Shown here one piece after another: positions 55,725 to 64,000 of a stretch of DNA of 64,000 nucleotides; position 1 is the stretch's first letter, and every line of letters starts with the position of its first letter. The DNA comes from Nocardia shimofusensis NBRC 100134. GTDB taxonomy: Bacteria > Actinomycetota > Actinomycetes > Mycobacteriales > Mycobacteriaceae. The notes beneath the pieces are model-generated. The model saw only the letters and a program-made list of their open reading frames with translations. It did no database searches and had not been told where the DNA came from. Made by a program: the position numbers and the translations under genes. The stretch covers positions 248,001 through 312,000 of the forward strand of contig NZ_BDBT01000003.1 in assembly GCF_001613125.1 (NCBI RefSeq), given 5' to 3'.

Positions 55725-56447
55725 TCAGGATTCGGCGGTCAGCGCCTGGTAGGCAGCGCCCGCGGCCTTCTGCTCGGCTTCCTTCTTGGAACGCCCGACA
55801 CCCGTGCCGTAGGACTGGCCGCCGACCACCGTCGTCGCGGTGAACTCCTTGTCGTGATCGGGGCCAGTCGAGGTGATCTCGTAGGCGGGCACGCCGAGGC
55901 CGCGCTCGGCGGTCAGCTCCTGCAGGCTCGTCTTCCAGTCGAGCCCGGCGCCCATACGGGGACCGCGCTCGAGCAGTTCGGCGAACAGGCGCAGCACCAC
56001 GCCACGCGCCACCTCGATACCGTGCTGCAGATGCACGGCCCCGAGCAGCGATTCCATACCGTCGGCGAGAATGCTCGGCTTGTCGCGGCCGCCGGTGAGC
56101 TCCTCGCCCTTGCCGAGCAGCAGATGCACACCGAGGCCGCCCGCGCCGAGCCCGCGCGCCACTTCCGCGAGCGCGTGCATGTTGACCACGCTCGCGCGCA
56201 GCTTCGCCAACTCGCCCTCGGACTTGTCCGGGTGCTCGTGGTAGAGCCGCTCGGTGATGCTGAGACCCAGCACCGAGTCGCCGAGAAACTCCAGGCGTTC
56301 GTTGGTGGGCAGGCCGCCGTTCTCGTAGGCGTACGACCGATGTGTCAGCGCCAAGCGCAGCAGATCCGGTCGTACGTCGACACCTAGCGCCTCGAGTAGA
56401 CTCCCATGATCACCGGACGAGCCGGCTTCGTCCTTGCTGGCCGTCAC
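55725..56447 (-). CDS. rnc: Ribonuclease III
   Basis: RNase III cleaves double-stranded RNA, including rRNA precursors. The 240-residue protein has the RNase III domain ([29 protein letters not shown] signature, then [16 protein letters not shown]) and a C-terminal dsRNA-binding domain ([14 protein letters not shown]..., [21 protein letters not shown]). It follows rpmF by 23 bp and precedes mutM by one base. The DUF177-rpmF-rnc-mutM order is standard for actinobacteria. Confidence 0.97.
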   Translation of the reverse strand: MTASKDEAGSSGDHGSLLEALGVDVRPDLLRLALTHRSYAYENGGLPTNERLEFLGDSVLGLSITERLYHEHPDKSEGELAKLRASVVNMHALAEVARGLGAGGLGVHLLLGKGEELTGGRDKPSILADGMESLLGAVHLQHGIEVARGVVLRLFAELLERGPRMGAGLDWKTSLQELTAERGLGVPAYEITSTGPDHDKEFTATTVVGGQSYGTGVGRSKKEAEQKAAGAAYQALTAES

Positions 56448-56470
56448 GTTCGATTACGGTGATCGAGCCG

Positions 56471-56653
56471 TCAGACGGCGGAAGTGACCTGGCGGCCCTT
56501 GTAGGTGCCGCAGGACGGGCACGCGATGTGCGGCAGGGTCTTCTCACCGCAGGCCCGGTTCGGGCAGGTGATCAGAGTAGGCGCGACAGCCTTCCACTGG
56601 CTGCGCCGCGACCTGGTGTTGGAACGGGACATCCGGCGCTTGGGAACGGCCAC
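56471..56653 (-). CDS. rpmF: 50S ribosomal protein L32
   Basis: A 60-residue L32 starting [20 protein letters not shown] and ending [16 protein letters not shown]. It has two pairs of Cys (CPNRAC and CPSC) that form a zinc ribbon, so it is the zinc-binding version. The GTG at 56653 gives the usual N-terminus, and GGAGAAG lies a few bases upstream. It is 64 bp after the DUF177 gene and 23 bp before rnc. Confidence 0.96.
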   Translation of the reverse strand: MAVPKRRMSRSNTRSRRSQWKAVAPTLITCPNRACGEKTLPHIACPSCGTYKGRQVTSAV

Positions 56654-56717
56654 GACTACTTCTCCTCTTTGTCCTGTAACTTGCTCTGCCGGTGAACGGC
56701 TGACTTGGGGTCTTGCG

Positions 56718-57341
56718 TTATCGGTCCGACTCGGCGTCCGCGTCGGGACCGCCGTTGCCGGGCGATTCGGGGGCGAAATTCGCCAGCCCGGCCCAGCGAG
56801 GGTCAAGTATCTCATGCCGATGATCAGATCCCGCAATCGCCATCGCCACCCCGCATTCCGGGCACAGCCCGGCGCAGTCCGGCGAGCACAGCGGCTGCAA
56901 CGGCAACTCGAGCCCGATGGTGTCGACGATCAGCGGTTCCAGATCGATGAGATCGTCGATCATCCGATAGACCTCGTCGTCCTCGGTGGTCTGCTCGGTG
57001 GCGCTGTCCGGGTAGGCGAACAGCTCGGTGACCGGCAGGCTCACCTCGTCGGTGAACGATTCGAGGCAGCGCGAGCACTGCCCCTCGGTCGGCGCGGTCA
57101 CCGTGCCGGTGACGAGCACCCCTTCGGACACCGCCTGCAACTGCAGATCCAGCTCGACCTCGGCGCCCACCGGAATGGCCACCAGGTCGAGCCCGATGCG
57201 CCCCTCGGTGGTGACCGTGCGCCGCAACTCCCGCATGGTGCCGGGGCGACGGCCCAGGCTGCGGACGTCCAGCACGAAACCCGCGTCGACGTGGTGCGAA
57301 GACACCCGATGACGCGAGGTGGAACCGGAACCGGCGGACAT
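56718..57341 (-). CDS. DUF177 (YceD-like) protein
   Basis: A 207-residue DUF177 protein, a family linked to large-subunit rRNA accumulation and usually encoded before rpmF. The pattern is [44 protein letters not shown] and the C-terminal [22 protein letters not shown] with four Cys. The ATG at 57341 gives the same length I recall for the mycobacterial homologue (Rv2926c); an upstream GTG at 57356 is possible. It sits between the DivIVA-like gene and rpmF. Confidence 0.92.
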   Translation of the reverse strand: MSAGSGSTSRHRVSSHHVDAGFVLDVRSLGRRPGTMRELRRTVTTEGRIGLDLVAIPVGAEVELDLQLQAVSEGVLVTGTVTAPTEGQCSRCLESFTDEVSLPVTELFAYPDSATEQTTEDDEVYRMIDDLIDLEPLIVDTIGLELPLQPLCSPDCAGLCPECGVAMAIAGSDHRHEILDPRWAGLANFAPESPGNGGPDADAESDR

Positions 57342-57440
57342 CACGAACTCACTCACATTCCGAAGGGGATGGGCAACCACCCCACAGTACGCCGATGGGC
57401 CCCGCGCGCCAAAACCGCGCGGGCCGCATCACACCCCGCC

Positions 57441-58187
57441 TCAGCGGCGGTATTCGGCGGCGTAGTCGGGGGCGCCCGCACCGCTGCGCAACTGGTGCCT
57501 GCCGCGTCCGACGGTGCGCAGCGTGCTGTTCAGCGTCTCCTCCAAGCCTGCCAGCGTGGAGTCGACGTAGTGGTCGCATTCGTCGCGCATCCGGTCGGCC
57601 TCGGCCTGGGCGGAGTCGATCAACCGCGCGGATTCGGCGTGCGCGGCGCGCACCACCTCGGTCTGCGCGACCAACCTGGCCTGTTCGGCCTGGCCGTCGG
57701 CGACCGAGCGCTCGTAGGACGCCTTGCCGGATTCGATCATCCGCTCCGAGTCCACCCTGGCCCGTCCGGTGACCGCTTCGTACTCGGCCTTGGCCTCGGC
57801 GACGGTGCGTTCGGCCTCGGCCTGGGCGGTGGCGACGAGATGATCGGCGTGCGCGCTCGCCTCGGCGACCATCCGGTCGGCGTGCGCCTTGGCATCGGCG
57901 AGGATGCGGTCGGCTTCGGCGCGCGCGCTGCCGACGGTCTCCCTGGCCTGCTCGTCGGCCGTGGTGACCGCGGTCTCGGCGGTCGCCCGCGCGTCGTTGA
58001 CGATCTTGTCCCGGTGGTCGAGCACATCCTGGGCGTCGTCGAGCTCGCCGGGCAGCGCGTCACGCACATCGTCGAGCAGGTCGAGCACATCGCCGCGCGG
58101 GACGATGCAGTTGCGGGTCGGCGGAATACCGCGCGCCTCCTCGACGATGGCCACCAGCTCGTCGAGCGCCTCGAATACCCGATACAT
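57441..58187 (-). CDS. DivIVA-like coiled-coil protein
   Basis: A 248-residue protein with a short globular start (MYRVFEALDELVAIVEEARGIP). Then comes a long heptad-rich Ala/Glu/Arg coiled coil (about 60-225; DARATAETAVTTADEQ, AEADRILADAKAHADRMVAEA, AHAESARLIDSAQAEADRM) and a short Gly/Tyr end. It resembles DivIVA/SepIVA-type scaffolds of actinobacterial polar growth and division, and matches the Rv2927c position, upstream of DUF177. No enzymatic motif is seen. The start at 58187 was chosen on family alignment. Confidence 0.88.
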   Translation of the reverse strand: MYRVFEALDELVAIVEEARGIPPTRNCIVPRGDVLDLLDDVRDALPGELDDAQDVLDHRDKIVNDARATAETAVTTADEQARETVGSARAEADRILADAKAHADRMVAEASAHADHLVATAQAEAERTVAEAKAEYEAVTGRARVDSERMIESGKASYERSVADGQAEQARLVAQTEVVRAAHAESARLIDSAQAEADRMRDECDHYVDSTLAGLEETLNSTLRTVGRGRHQLRSGAGAPDYAAEYRR

Positions 58188-58324
58188 GCTCACCAACCTC
58201 GTTCTCGTACCAACCACGGACAGCTCGCCCACAGGCCAGTGTGCCCGTCGTCACCGGTTCTGCCGAGTCGATTCCCGGTGTGTCGGGCCCGATGTCTCGT
58301 AGACCACAAGCAATACCCGAAATC

Positions 58325-58347
58325 AAGTGGAGCTTGAACCTCCACTT
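58325..58347. promoter_or_regulatory. Operator-like palindrome before the gtrA-like gene
   Basis: AAGTGGAG (58325-58332), 7 nt, CTCCACTT (58340-58347) is a perfect 8-bp inverted repeat in the 224-bp spacer between the divergent DivIVA-like and GtrA-like genes. Arm length and spacer fit a MerR- or TetR-type operator. No regulator gene is nearby. Confidence 0.45.
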
Positions 58348-58411
58348 CATGTACATTCCTTGACAGAGGACCGCCGGAGTCAGCCGGTCCCGCGAGCAAC
58401 GTTCGATCGGA

Positions 58412-58960
58412 ATGACCATGACCGCTCTGGAACCACTGCGCTCGGCAGCAATTCCTGCCTGCATGTACACGCCGTGGGCGCCGTGGGCCGTGCCGTGTCC
58501 GGCGGGCGTCCCGTCGCCCGCGGTCCAGGAGAATCCCGCGGCTTCCCGATGGAAGCGGGTCGTCCATTTCCTGCGCGGCGATCGGGCGCTGCCGCAGCTG
58601 GGACGCTTCGCCCTCGTCGGCGGCGCCAGCAACATCGCCTACGTGCTGTTGTTCGCGGCCATGTACGGCATGGGCTCGATCACCGCCAACATCGCCGGTT
58701 CCGCGGTGAGCACCGTGCTCGCCAACGAACTGCATCGCAGGCTCACCTTCCGGGCCGCCGACCGGGTGCACTGGTTCACCGCGCAATGGGAAGCAGGCGG
58801 GCTCGCCGTGCTCGGCCTGGTGATCACCACCGCCGCGCTGGCGGCCATCGAGGTGTTCACCCCCGGTCTCGGCGGTGGGGCGCAAGCGGCGGCCGTCCTG
58901 GCGATCACCGCCGCCGTCGGCGGGATGCGCTTCCTCGCGCTACGCGGTTTCGTCTTCTGA
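58412..58960 (+). CDS. GtrA-like membrane protein
   Basis: A 182-residue protein with a 45-residue variable start and a GtrA domain of four membrane helices: QLGRFALVGGASNIAYVLLFAAMY, ITANIAGSAVSTVLANELHRRLTF (the characteristic EL/N-x-x-x-x-RxxTF element), LAVLGLVITTAALAAIEVF and AVGGMRFLALRGFVF. GtrA proteins are thought to move polyprenyl-linked sugars across the membrane. It lies alone between the DivIVA-like gene and coaD. The exact start is uncertain (two ATG codons, 58412 and 58418). Confidence 0.85.
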   Translation: MTMTALEPLRSAAIPACMYTPWAPWAVPCPAGVPSPAVQENPAASRWKRVVHFLRGDRALPQLGRFALVGGASNIAYVLLFAAMYGMGSITANIAGSAVSTVLANELHRRLTFRAADRVHWFTAQWEAGGLAVLGLVITTAALAAIEVFTPGLGGGAQAAAVLAITAAVGGMRFLALRGFVF

Positions 58961-59005
58961 GCCTCGGGCTCGGCGGTCGGTCACCGAGCCCACGCGTTCG
59001 GTAGC

Positions 59006-59491
59006 TCAGCCCCGGCGTTCGGCGATGCGGTCGAGCAGACGCTTGTGCACGACCGGGGGCAGCATGTCGGAGACATCGCCGCCGTAGAGGGCGACCTCCT
59101 TGACCAGCGAGCTGGACAGGAAACTGAACACCGGATTGGTGGCGATGAAGAAGGTGTCCACCCCGGACAGCTTCTTGTTCATCTGCGCCATCTGGAGTTC
59201 GTAGCCGAAGTCGGTGGCATCGCGCAGACCCTTGACGATGGCGGTGATGCCCTGTTCACGGGCGAAGTCGACAAGCAGCCCGCGCCAGGAGGCGACCCGG
59301 ACGTTGGGCAGGTGCGCGGTGGTCTCGCGCAGCAGTTCCATCCGCTCCTCGACCCCGAACATGCCCTTCTTGTTCGGGTTCACCATGACGGTGACGACGA
59401 GCTCGTCGAATTGCTCGGCCGCGCGGGCGAATACGTCGAGGTGTCCGTTGGTCACCGGATCGAACGATCCGGGGCACAGTGCTCCAGCCAT
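59006..59491 (-). CDS. coaD: Phosphopantetheine adenylyltransferase
   Basis: CoaD catalyses the penultimate step of coenzyme A synthesis. The 161-residue protein has the nucleotidyltransferase motif [19 protein letters not shown] (TxGH), [36 protein letters not shown] and the [15 protein letters not shown] helix. The length equals the mycobacterial enzyme. It is 74 bp downstream of rsmD, as in mycobacteria. Confidence 0.97.
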   Translation of the reverse strand: MAGALCPGSFDPVTNGHLDVFARAAEQFDELVVTVMVNPNKKGMFGVEERMELLRETTAHLPNVRVASWRGLLVDFAREQGITAIVKGLRDATDFGYELQMAQMNKKLSGVDTFFIATNPVFSFLSSSLVKEVALYGGDVSDMLPPVVHKRLLDRIAERRG

Positions 59492-59565
59492 GCGCCCGAC
59501 GCTATCAGGCGGGCACCGGCGACCCGCCGGTCCCGGGCCCTGCCGCCCCGCACCCGTCGATCCGC

Positions 59566-60123
59566 CTACGGCTCGAATTCGGCCGACTCCAGACGCGTCT
59601 CGCCGTACCGTCGCGAGGCGAGGGGGACGAACCCCTCGGGCCACGCGATCTCGGGACTGCGAGCCGAGCGTTCCACCACGACCAGCGCGCCCTCGGCCAG
59701 CCAGCCGCCTGCGGCCAGCTCGGCGACCTCGGCGGTGAGGGTGTCGGTGCTCAGGTCGTAGGGCGGGTCGGCGAACACCAGGTCGAAGGCGCCCGCACCG
59801 CCCTGGGCCAGCACAGCGCTCACCGCGCCGACCCGCAATTGCGCGCCCGCGAGCCCGAGTTCGGCGATATTGGCCCGCACCACCTGCGCCGCCTTGCGGT
59901 CGGATTCGACCAGCAGCGCGTAGGCGGCGCCGCGTGAGAGCGCCTCGAGGGCGAGCGCACCGGAGCCCGCGTAGAGGTCGAGCACCCGCACGCCGGCGAA
60001 GTCCATCCGCGCGTCCAGCGAACTGAACAGCGCCTCGCGCACCCGGTCGGAGGTGGGCCGGGTGCCCGCGGGCGGCACCCGGAACCGGCGGCCGCCCGCG
60101 ACGCCCGCGACGATCCGCGGCAT
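59566..60123 (-). CDS. rsmD: 16S rRNA (guanine966-N2)-methyltransferase
   Basis: RsmD methylates G966 of 16S rRNA. The 185-residue protein starts [33 protein letters not shown]. It has the SAM motif [20 protein letters not shown] and the catalytic FADPPYDL. Its ATG shares a base with the pyc stop (TGATG), so the pyc-rsmD-coaD trio is at least partly coupled. Confidence 0.96.
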   Translation of the reverse strand: MPRIVAGVAGGRRFRVPPAGTRPTSDRVREALFSSLDARMDFAGVRVLDLYAGSGALALEALSRGAAYALLVESDRKAAQVVRANIAELGLAGAQLRVGAVSAVLAQGGAGAFDLVFADPPYDLSTDTLTAEVAELAAGGWLAEGALVVVERSARSPEIAWPEGFVPLASRRYGETRLESAEFEP

Positions 60124-63100
60124 CAGGCCGAGGACTCGCGCAACTGGAGTTCGACCAGGAGGTCACCGCCTTCGACCTGCTGTACTTTCGTGGTCGCGAT
60201 TCGGGCCACCACACCCGCCCGCGGCGCGGTGATGGCGGCTTCCATCTTCATCGCCTCGATCGTGGCGATCGTGTCACCCGCGGTGACGGTGTCGCCTTCG
60301 GCCACGGCCAGGGTCACCACACCGGCGAACGGCGCGGCGATATGGGCGGGGTTGGTCTTGTCGGCCTTCTCCGCCACCGGCACCTCGCTGGCCACCGAGC
60401 GGTCGCGCACCGCGATCGGGCGCAGCTGGCCGTTGAGAATGCACATGACAGTGCGCATGCCCTTCTCGTCGGGTTCGGAGATCGCCTCGAGCCCGATGAG
60501 CAACGTCACGCCCTTCTCCAGCTGCACCTTGTGTTCCTCGCCGCGGCGCAGGCCGTAGAAGAACTGGTTCGCCGACAGCCCCATGGTGTCGCCGTACCTG
60601 TCGCGGTGGGCCAGGAACTCGGCGGTCGGGCCGGGGAACAGCAGTCGGTTCAGCGTGGCGCGGCGCTGCGCCGAGTCGCCGGACAACGCGGCCTCGTCCG
60701 CGGCCGAGAGCGGAGTCTCCGGCTTGGCGGGGCCGCGCCCTTCCAGCGCTCGCGAGCGCAGCGGTTCGGGCCAGCCGCCCGCCGGGGTGCCCAGTTCGCC
60801 ACGCAGGAAGCCGATCACCGAATCCGGGATGTCGTAGCGGCTGGGGTCGGCGGCGAAGTCGTCGGCGTCCACCCCGGTGCCGACCAGCGCCAGCGCCAGA
60901 TCGCCGACCACCTTGGACGAGGGAGTCACCTTCACCAGCCTGCCCAGCATCCGGTCGGCGGCCGCGTACTGGGCCTCGACCTCCTCGAACCGGTCCCCCA
61001 GCCCGAGCGCGATGGCCTGCTGACGCAGGTTCGACAACTGGCCGCCGGGGATCTCGTGGGTGTACACGCGGCCGGTCGGCGCGGGCAGGCCCGATTCGAA
61101 CGGGGCATACACCTTGCGCAGCGCTTCCCAATACGGTTCCAGGTCACACACCTTCGACAGGTTCAGACCGGTGTCGAATTCGGTGTGCGCGGCCGCGGCC
61201 ACGATCGCCGACAGCGCGGGCTGACTGGTCGTGCCCGCCATCGCCGCGCTCGCGCCGTCGACCGCGTCCGCGCCGGCCTGCCAGGCCGCCAGATAGGTGG
61301 CCAGCTGACCACCCGGGGTGTCGTGGGTGTGCACGTGCACCGGCAGATCGAAGTTGCTGCGCAGCGCGGTCACCAGCTTCGCCGCCGCGGGCGCGCGCAG
61401 CAGACCGGCCATGTCCTTGATCGCCAGCACGTGCGCACCGGCGTCGACGATCTGCTCGGCCAGCTTCAGGTAGTAGTCCAGCGTGTAGAGGTCCTCGGCC
61501 GGGTTCATCAGATCGCCGGTGTAGGACAACGCGACCTCGGCGATCGCGGTCCCGGTCTCGCAGACCGCGTCGATGGCCGGACGCATCTGATCGACATTGT
61601 TGAGCGCGTCGAAGATGCGGAAGATGTCGATCCCGGTGGCGGTCGCCTCCGAGACGAACGCGCGGGTCACCTTTTCCGGATAGGGCGTGTACCCGACCGT
61701 GTTGCGTCCGCGCAGCAACATCTGCAGGCAGATATTCGGAATCGCCTCGCGCAGCGCGGCCAGCCGCTCCCACGGATCTTCGTAGAGGAACCGCAGACCG
61801 ACGTCGTAGGTGGCTCCACCCCAGCATTCCACCGACAACAACTCCGGGGTCAGCCGCGCCACATGCCCGGCCACGCCCAGCAGGCCGTTGGTGCGCACTC
61901 GCGTGGCCAGCAGCGACTGATGCGCATCACGGAAAGTCGTATCGGTGACCCCGACAGCCTTCTGCTCACGCAACGCCCGCGCGAATCCCTCCGGACCCAG
62001 CCTCAGCAGCCGCTGCCGCGAACCATCCGGCGGCGGCACGCTCAGATCGATGGCGGGCAGTTTGTCGTGCGGATAGACCTGTGTCGGGCGCTCGCCGTGC
62101 GGCTTGTTGACCGTCACGTCGGCGAGGTACTCGAGGATCTTGGTGCCGCGGTCGGCCGACTGGCGCAAGGTCAGCAGCTGCGGGCGCTCGTCGATGAACG
62201 AGGTGGTGACCCGGCCCGCCTTGAAGTCCGCGTCGTCGAGCACGGCGAGCAGGAACGGGATATTGGTGGTGACGCCGCGAATGCGGAACTCCGCCAGCGC
62301 GCGCCGGGCCCGCGTCGCGGCACTGGTCAGATCCCGCCCGCGACAGGTCAGCTTGACCAGCATGGAATCGAAGTGGGCGCCGATCTCCGCGCCGAGATTC
62401 GCACCGCCGTCCAGCCGGATACCCGCCCCACCCGGGGTCCGATAGGCCGAGATGCGGCCGGTGTCGGGACGGAAGCCGTTGGCCGGGTCCTCGGTGGTGA
62501 TCCGGCACTGCAGGGCCGCGCCACGGATCGTCACCTTCTCCTGGCTGAGACCCAGATCCGCCAGCGACTCCCCCGCCGCGATCCGCAACTGCGACTGCAC
62601 CAGATCCACATCGGTGATCTCCTCGGTCACCGTGTGCTCGACCTGGATGCGCGGATTCATCTCGATGAACACATGATTGCCGCGCTCGTCGAGCAGGAAC
62701 TCCACCGTGCCCGCGTTGCAGTAACCGATCTGCCGCGCGAACGCCACCGCGTCCGCGCAGATCCGCTCACGCAACGCCGGATCCAGATTCGGCGCGGGCG
62801 CCAGCTCGATCACCTTCTGATGCCGCCGCTGCACCGAGCAATCCCGCTCGAACAGATGCATCACATTGCCCTGACCGTCGGCCAGGATCTGCACCTCGAT
62901 ATGCCGCGGATTCACCACCGCCTGCTCGAGGAACACCGTCGGATCACCGAACGCCGATTCCGCCTCCCGCGAGGCCGCCTCGATCGACTCCCGCAGTTGC
63001 GCCGGCTCGGCCACCCGCCGCATCCCACGCCCGCCACCACCGGCGACCGCCTTCACGAAGACCGGGAATTCCAGCTCCCGCGACGCCTCGAGCAACCACT

Positions 63101-63524
63101 CCACATCCGAGGAGGGCTCGCTGGACTTCAGCACCGGCAACCCGGCCGCCCTCGCCGCCTCGATCGCCCGCGCCTTGTTGCCTGCCAGTTCCAGCACCTG
63201 GGCGGAGGGACCGACGAAGGTGATGCCTTCGCGCGCGCAGGCCGCCGCCAGTTCCGGGTTCTCCGAGAGGAACCCGTAGCCGGGGTAGATCGCGTCGGCG
63301 CCTGCCGACTTGGCCGCGTCGATGATGGCCTCGATCGACAGGTAGGCACGGACCGGGTGGCCGGTCTCGCCGATCTGGTAGGCCTCGGCCGCCTTCAGCC
63401 GATGTACCGAGTTGCGATCCTCGTACGGGAAGACCGCGACCGTCCCGATGCCGAGCTCATAAGCCGCACGGAACGCACGGATAGCGATCTCGCCGCGATT
63501 GGCGACCAAGACTTTCGAGAACAT
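60123..63524 (-). CDS. pyc: Pyruvate carboxylase
   Basis: A biotin enzyme converting pyruvate and bicarbonate to oxaloacetate, the main anaplerotic step. The 1133-residue single chain has the biotin carboxylase domain ([53 protein letters not shown]) and the carboxyltransferase barrel ([49 protein letters not shown]). The conserved post-barrel region precedes the C-terminal biotinyl domain, with the biotin-accepting Lys in [10 protein letters not shown]. The ATG at 63524 was chosen on alignment. The frame extends 27 codons further without similarity. Confidence 0.97.
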   Translation of the reverse strand: MFSKVLVANRGEIAIRAFRAAYELGIGTVAVFPYEDRNSVHRLKAAEAYQIGETGHPVRAYLSIEAIIDAAKSAGADAIYPGYGFLSENPELAAACAREGITFVGPSAQVLELAGNKARAIEAARAAGLPVLKSSEPSSDVEWLLEASRELEFPVFVKAVAGGGGRGMRRVAEPAQLRESIEAASREAESAFGDPTVFLEQAVVNPRHIEVQILADGQGNVMHLFERDCSVQRRHQKVIELAPAPNLDPALRERICADAVAFARQIGYCNAGTVEFLLDERGNHVFIEMNPRIQVEHTVTEEITDVDLVQSQLRIAAGESLADLGLSQEKVTIRGAALQCRITTEDPANGFRPDTGRISAYRTPGGAGIRLDGGANLGAEIGAHFDSMLVKLTCRGRDLTSAATRARRALAEFRIRGVTTNIPFLLAVLDDADFKAGRVTTSFIDERPQLLTLRQSADRGTKILEYLADVTVNKPHGERPTQVYPHDKLPAIDLSVPPPDGSRQRLLRLGPEGFARALREQKAVGVTDTTFRDAHQSLLATRVRTNGLLGVAGHVARLTPELLSVECWGGATYDVGLRFLYEDPWERLAALREAIPNICLQMLLRGRNTVGYTPYPEKVTRAFVSEATATGIDIFRIFDALNNVDQMRPAIDAVCETGTAIAEVALSYTGDLMNPAEDLYTLDYYLKLAEQIVDAGAHVLAIKDMAGLLRAPAAAKLVTALRSNFDLPVHVHTHDTPGGQLATYLAAWQAGADAVDGASAAMAGTTSQPALSAIVAAAAHTEFDTGLNLSKVCDLEPYWEALRKVYAPFESGLPAPTGRVYTHEIPGGQLSNLRQQAIALGLGDRFEEVEAQYAAADRMLGRLVKVTPSSKVVGDLALALVGTGVDADDFAADPSRYDIPDSVIGFLRGELGTPAGGWPEPLRSRALEGRGPAKPETPLSAADEAALSGDSAQRRATLNRLLFPGPTAEFLAHRDRYGDTMGLSANQFFYGLRRGEEHKVQLEKGVTLLIGLEAISEPDEKGMRTVMCILNGQLRPIAVRDRSVASEVPVAEKADKTNPAHIAAPFAGVVTLAVAEGDTVTAGDTIATIEAMKMEAAITAPRAGVVARIATTKVQQVEGGDLLVELQLRESSA

Positions 63525-64000
63525 TGGCCTACGGTACCCGCCGCCACCCCGGTGCCCGACAGGGAAGTCCCGGTTCGCCATATTCTTCACAACTATGGCT
63601 GGCAACGTTGCGAAGACTTGTTCACCGGCCCGTCACATACCCCGGTGGCGTCATTCCTCCTCCACAGGTTTGCGAACCTGATGCCAGCGCGGAGAGGTGT
63701 AGCTTTCACACGCTTCGCCCGCAGGCAGTACCGGGCGCGACCGATGTCTCGGCCTCGACCGGGCGCCGCTTCCATGACCGGTCCCCTGCCGCCACGTCAG
63801 CCTGCACTTCGGATCCTCCACGCGCTACCACTCCTCACAGCTCCACAAGCCGGATCGTGCACCCGCTTGTACTACTTCGACGTACAGGTGCGCGGTTCGG
63901 TTCCCGAGCGGCGGCTGCAATCTGCGTGAGCGCGAATCCGCGTGACGCGCGAATCCCCCTGGGCGCGGGATCTCAGTCGCCGGCGGCGAAAGCCCGGGTG
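63525..64000. other. Region upstream of pyc, no gene supported
   Basis: A 476-bp stretch to the right edge. It should contain the pyc promoter. Short open frames exist on both strands but are Arg/Pro/Ser-rich without ribosome sites or family features. A gene of the next unit might begin just beyond the edge. Confidence 0.5.

Noticed and set aside
63593..63775. Small minus-strand frame upstream of pyc
   Set aside because: Arg-rich, no ribosome site, no recognisable features; treated as non-coding.
60342..63929. A very long plus-strand open frame opposite pyruvate carboxylase
   Set aside because: It is antisense to a fully supported gene. Its predicted product is Arg/His/Gly/Asp-rich with no family features, a typical GC-rich shadow frame.

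Overview
The window is high-GC actinobacterial DNA from the order Mycobacteriales, most likely Nocardia or a close relative. This rests on very high third-position GC, mycothiol-dependent formaldehyde metabolism, an actinobacterial GlnR box before the ammonium transporter, and a housekeeping gene order that follows (from memory) the Mycobacterium tuberculosis block cdsA-frr-pyrH-tsf-rpsB ... xerC-dprA-comM ... rnhB-lepB-rplS-trmD-rimM-rpsP ... ffh-glnD-glnB-amt-ftsY-smc ... mutM-rnc ... coaD-rsmD-pyc. The genus is inference. No rRNA, tRNA, CRISPR array, insertion sequence or prophage was seen.

Most core genes lie on the minus strand. From the left: a partial cdsA, frr, pyrH, tsf and rpsB (lipid and translation functions). 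A plus-strand pair (secreted protein plus LytM peptidase) is followed by an accessory block with a GAF-ANTAR regulator, an alkylsulfatase-like protein with altered metal ligands and an acetoacetate-decarboxylase-like protein. Next come xerC, a repeat-bearing gap, a coupled yraN-comM-dprA operon, DUF2469, rnhB, lepB, rplS, a membrane protein and tex. At 20.5-24.5 kb an acyl-CoA synthetase faces a GAF-LuxR regulator, followed by a beta-propeller lipoprotein. Then rpsP-khpA-rimM-trmD, an amidohydrolase, ffh, and the nitrogen cluster amt-glnB-glnD under a recognisable GlnR box, then ftsY and smc with a DUF2237 gene and a broken NmrA-like gene between them.

From 41 to 55 kb accessory genes are interleaved with core ones: a protein with a long disordered tail, a DUF1707 membrane protein, the overlapping mscR/metallo-beta-lactamase formaldehyde-detoxification pair, and a three-gene set (tail-bearing single-pass protein, glutathionylspermidine-synthase-like ATP-grasp ligase, DUF350 membrane protein) that resembles the E. 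coli YgiB/YgiC and YjfL/YjfM/YjfC sets. After acyP and an OsmC protein there is a GT4 glycosyltransferase translationally coupled to a glycogen-debranching-type glucosidase, with a CRP-like site upstream, then a PHP phosphoesterase and a DHFR-like reductase. The last 9 kb returns to core genes: mutM, rnc, rpmF, DUF177, a DivIVA-like coiled coil, gtrA, coaD, rsmD and pyruvate carboxylase.

The observations most worth a second look are: a paired 9-mer (TTGTSCACA, 9 nt, TTGTCCACA) that occurs three times with identical phase ahead of three genes; the ATP-grasp/DUF350/tail-protein set; DprA with a 200-residue low-complexity extension; a frame-preserving 66-bp tandem repeat beside xerC; and the alkylsulfatase-like protein lacking two expected metal ligands.
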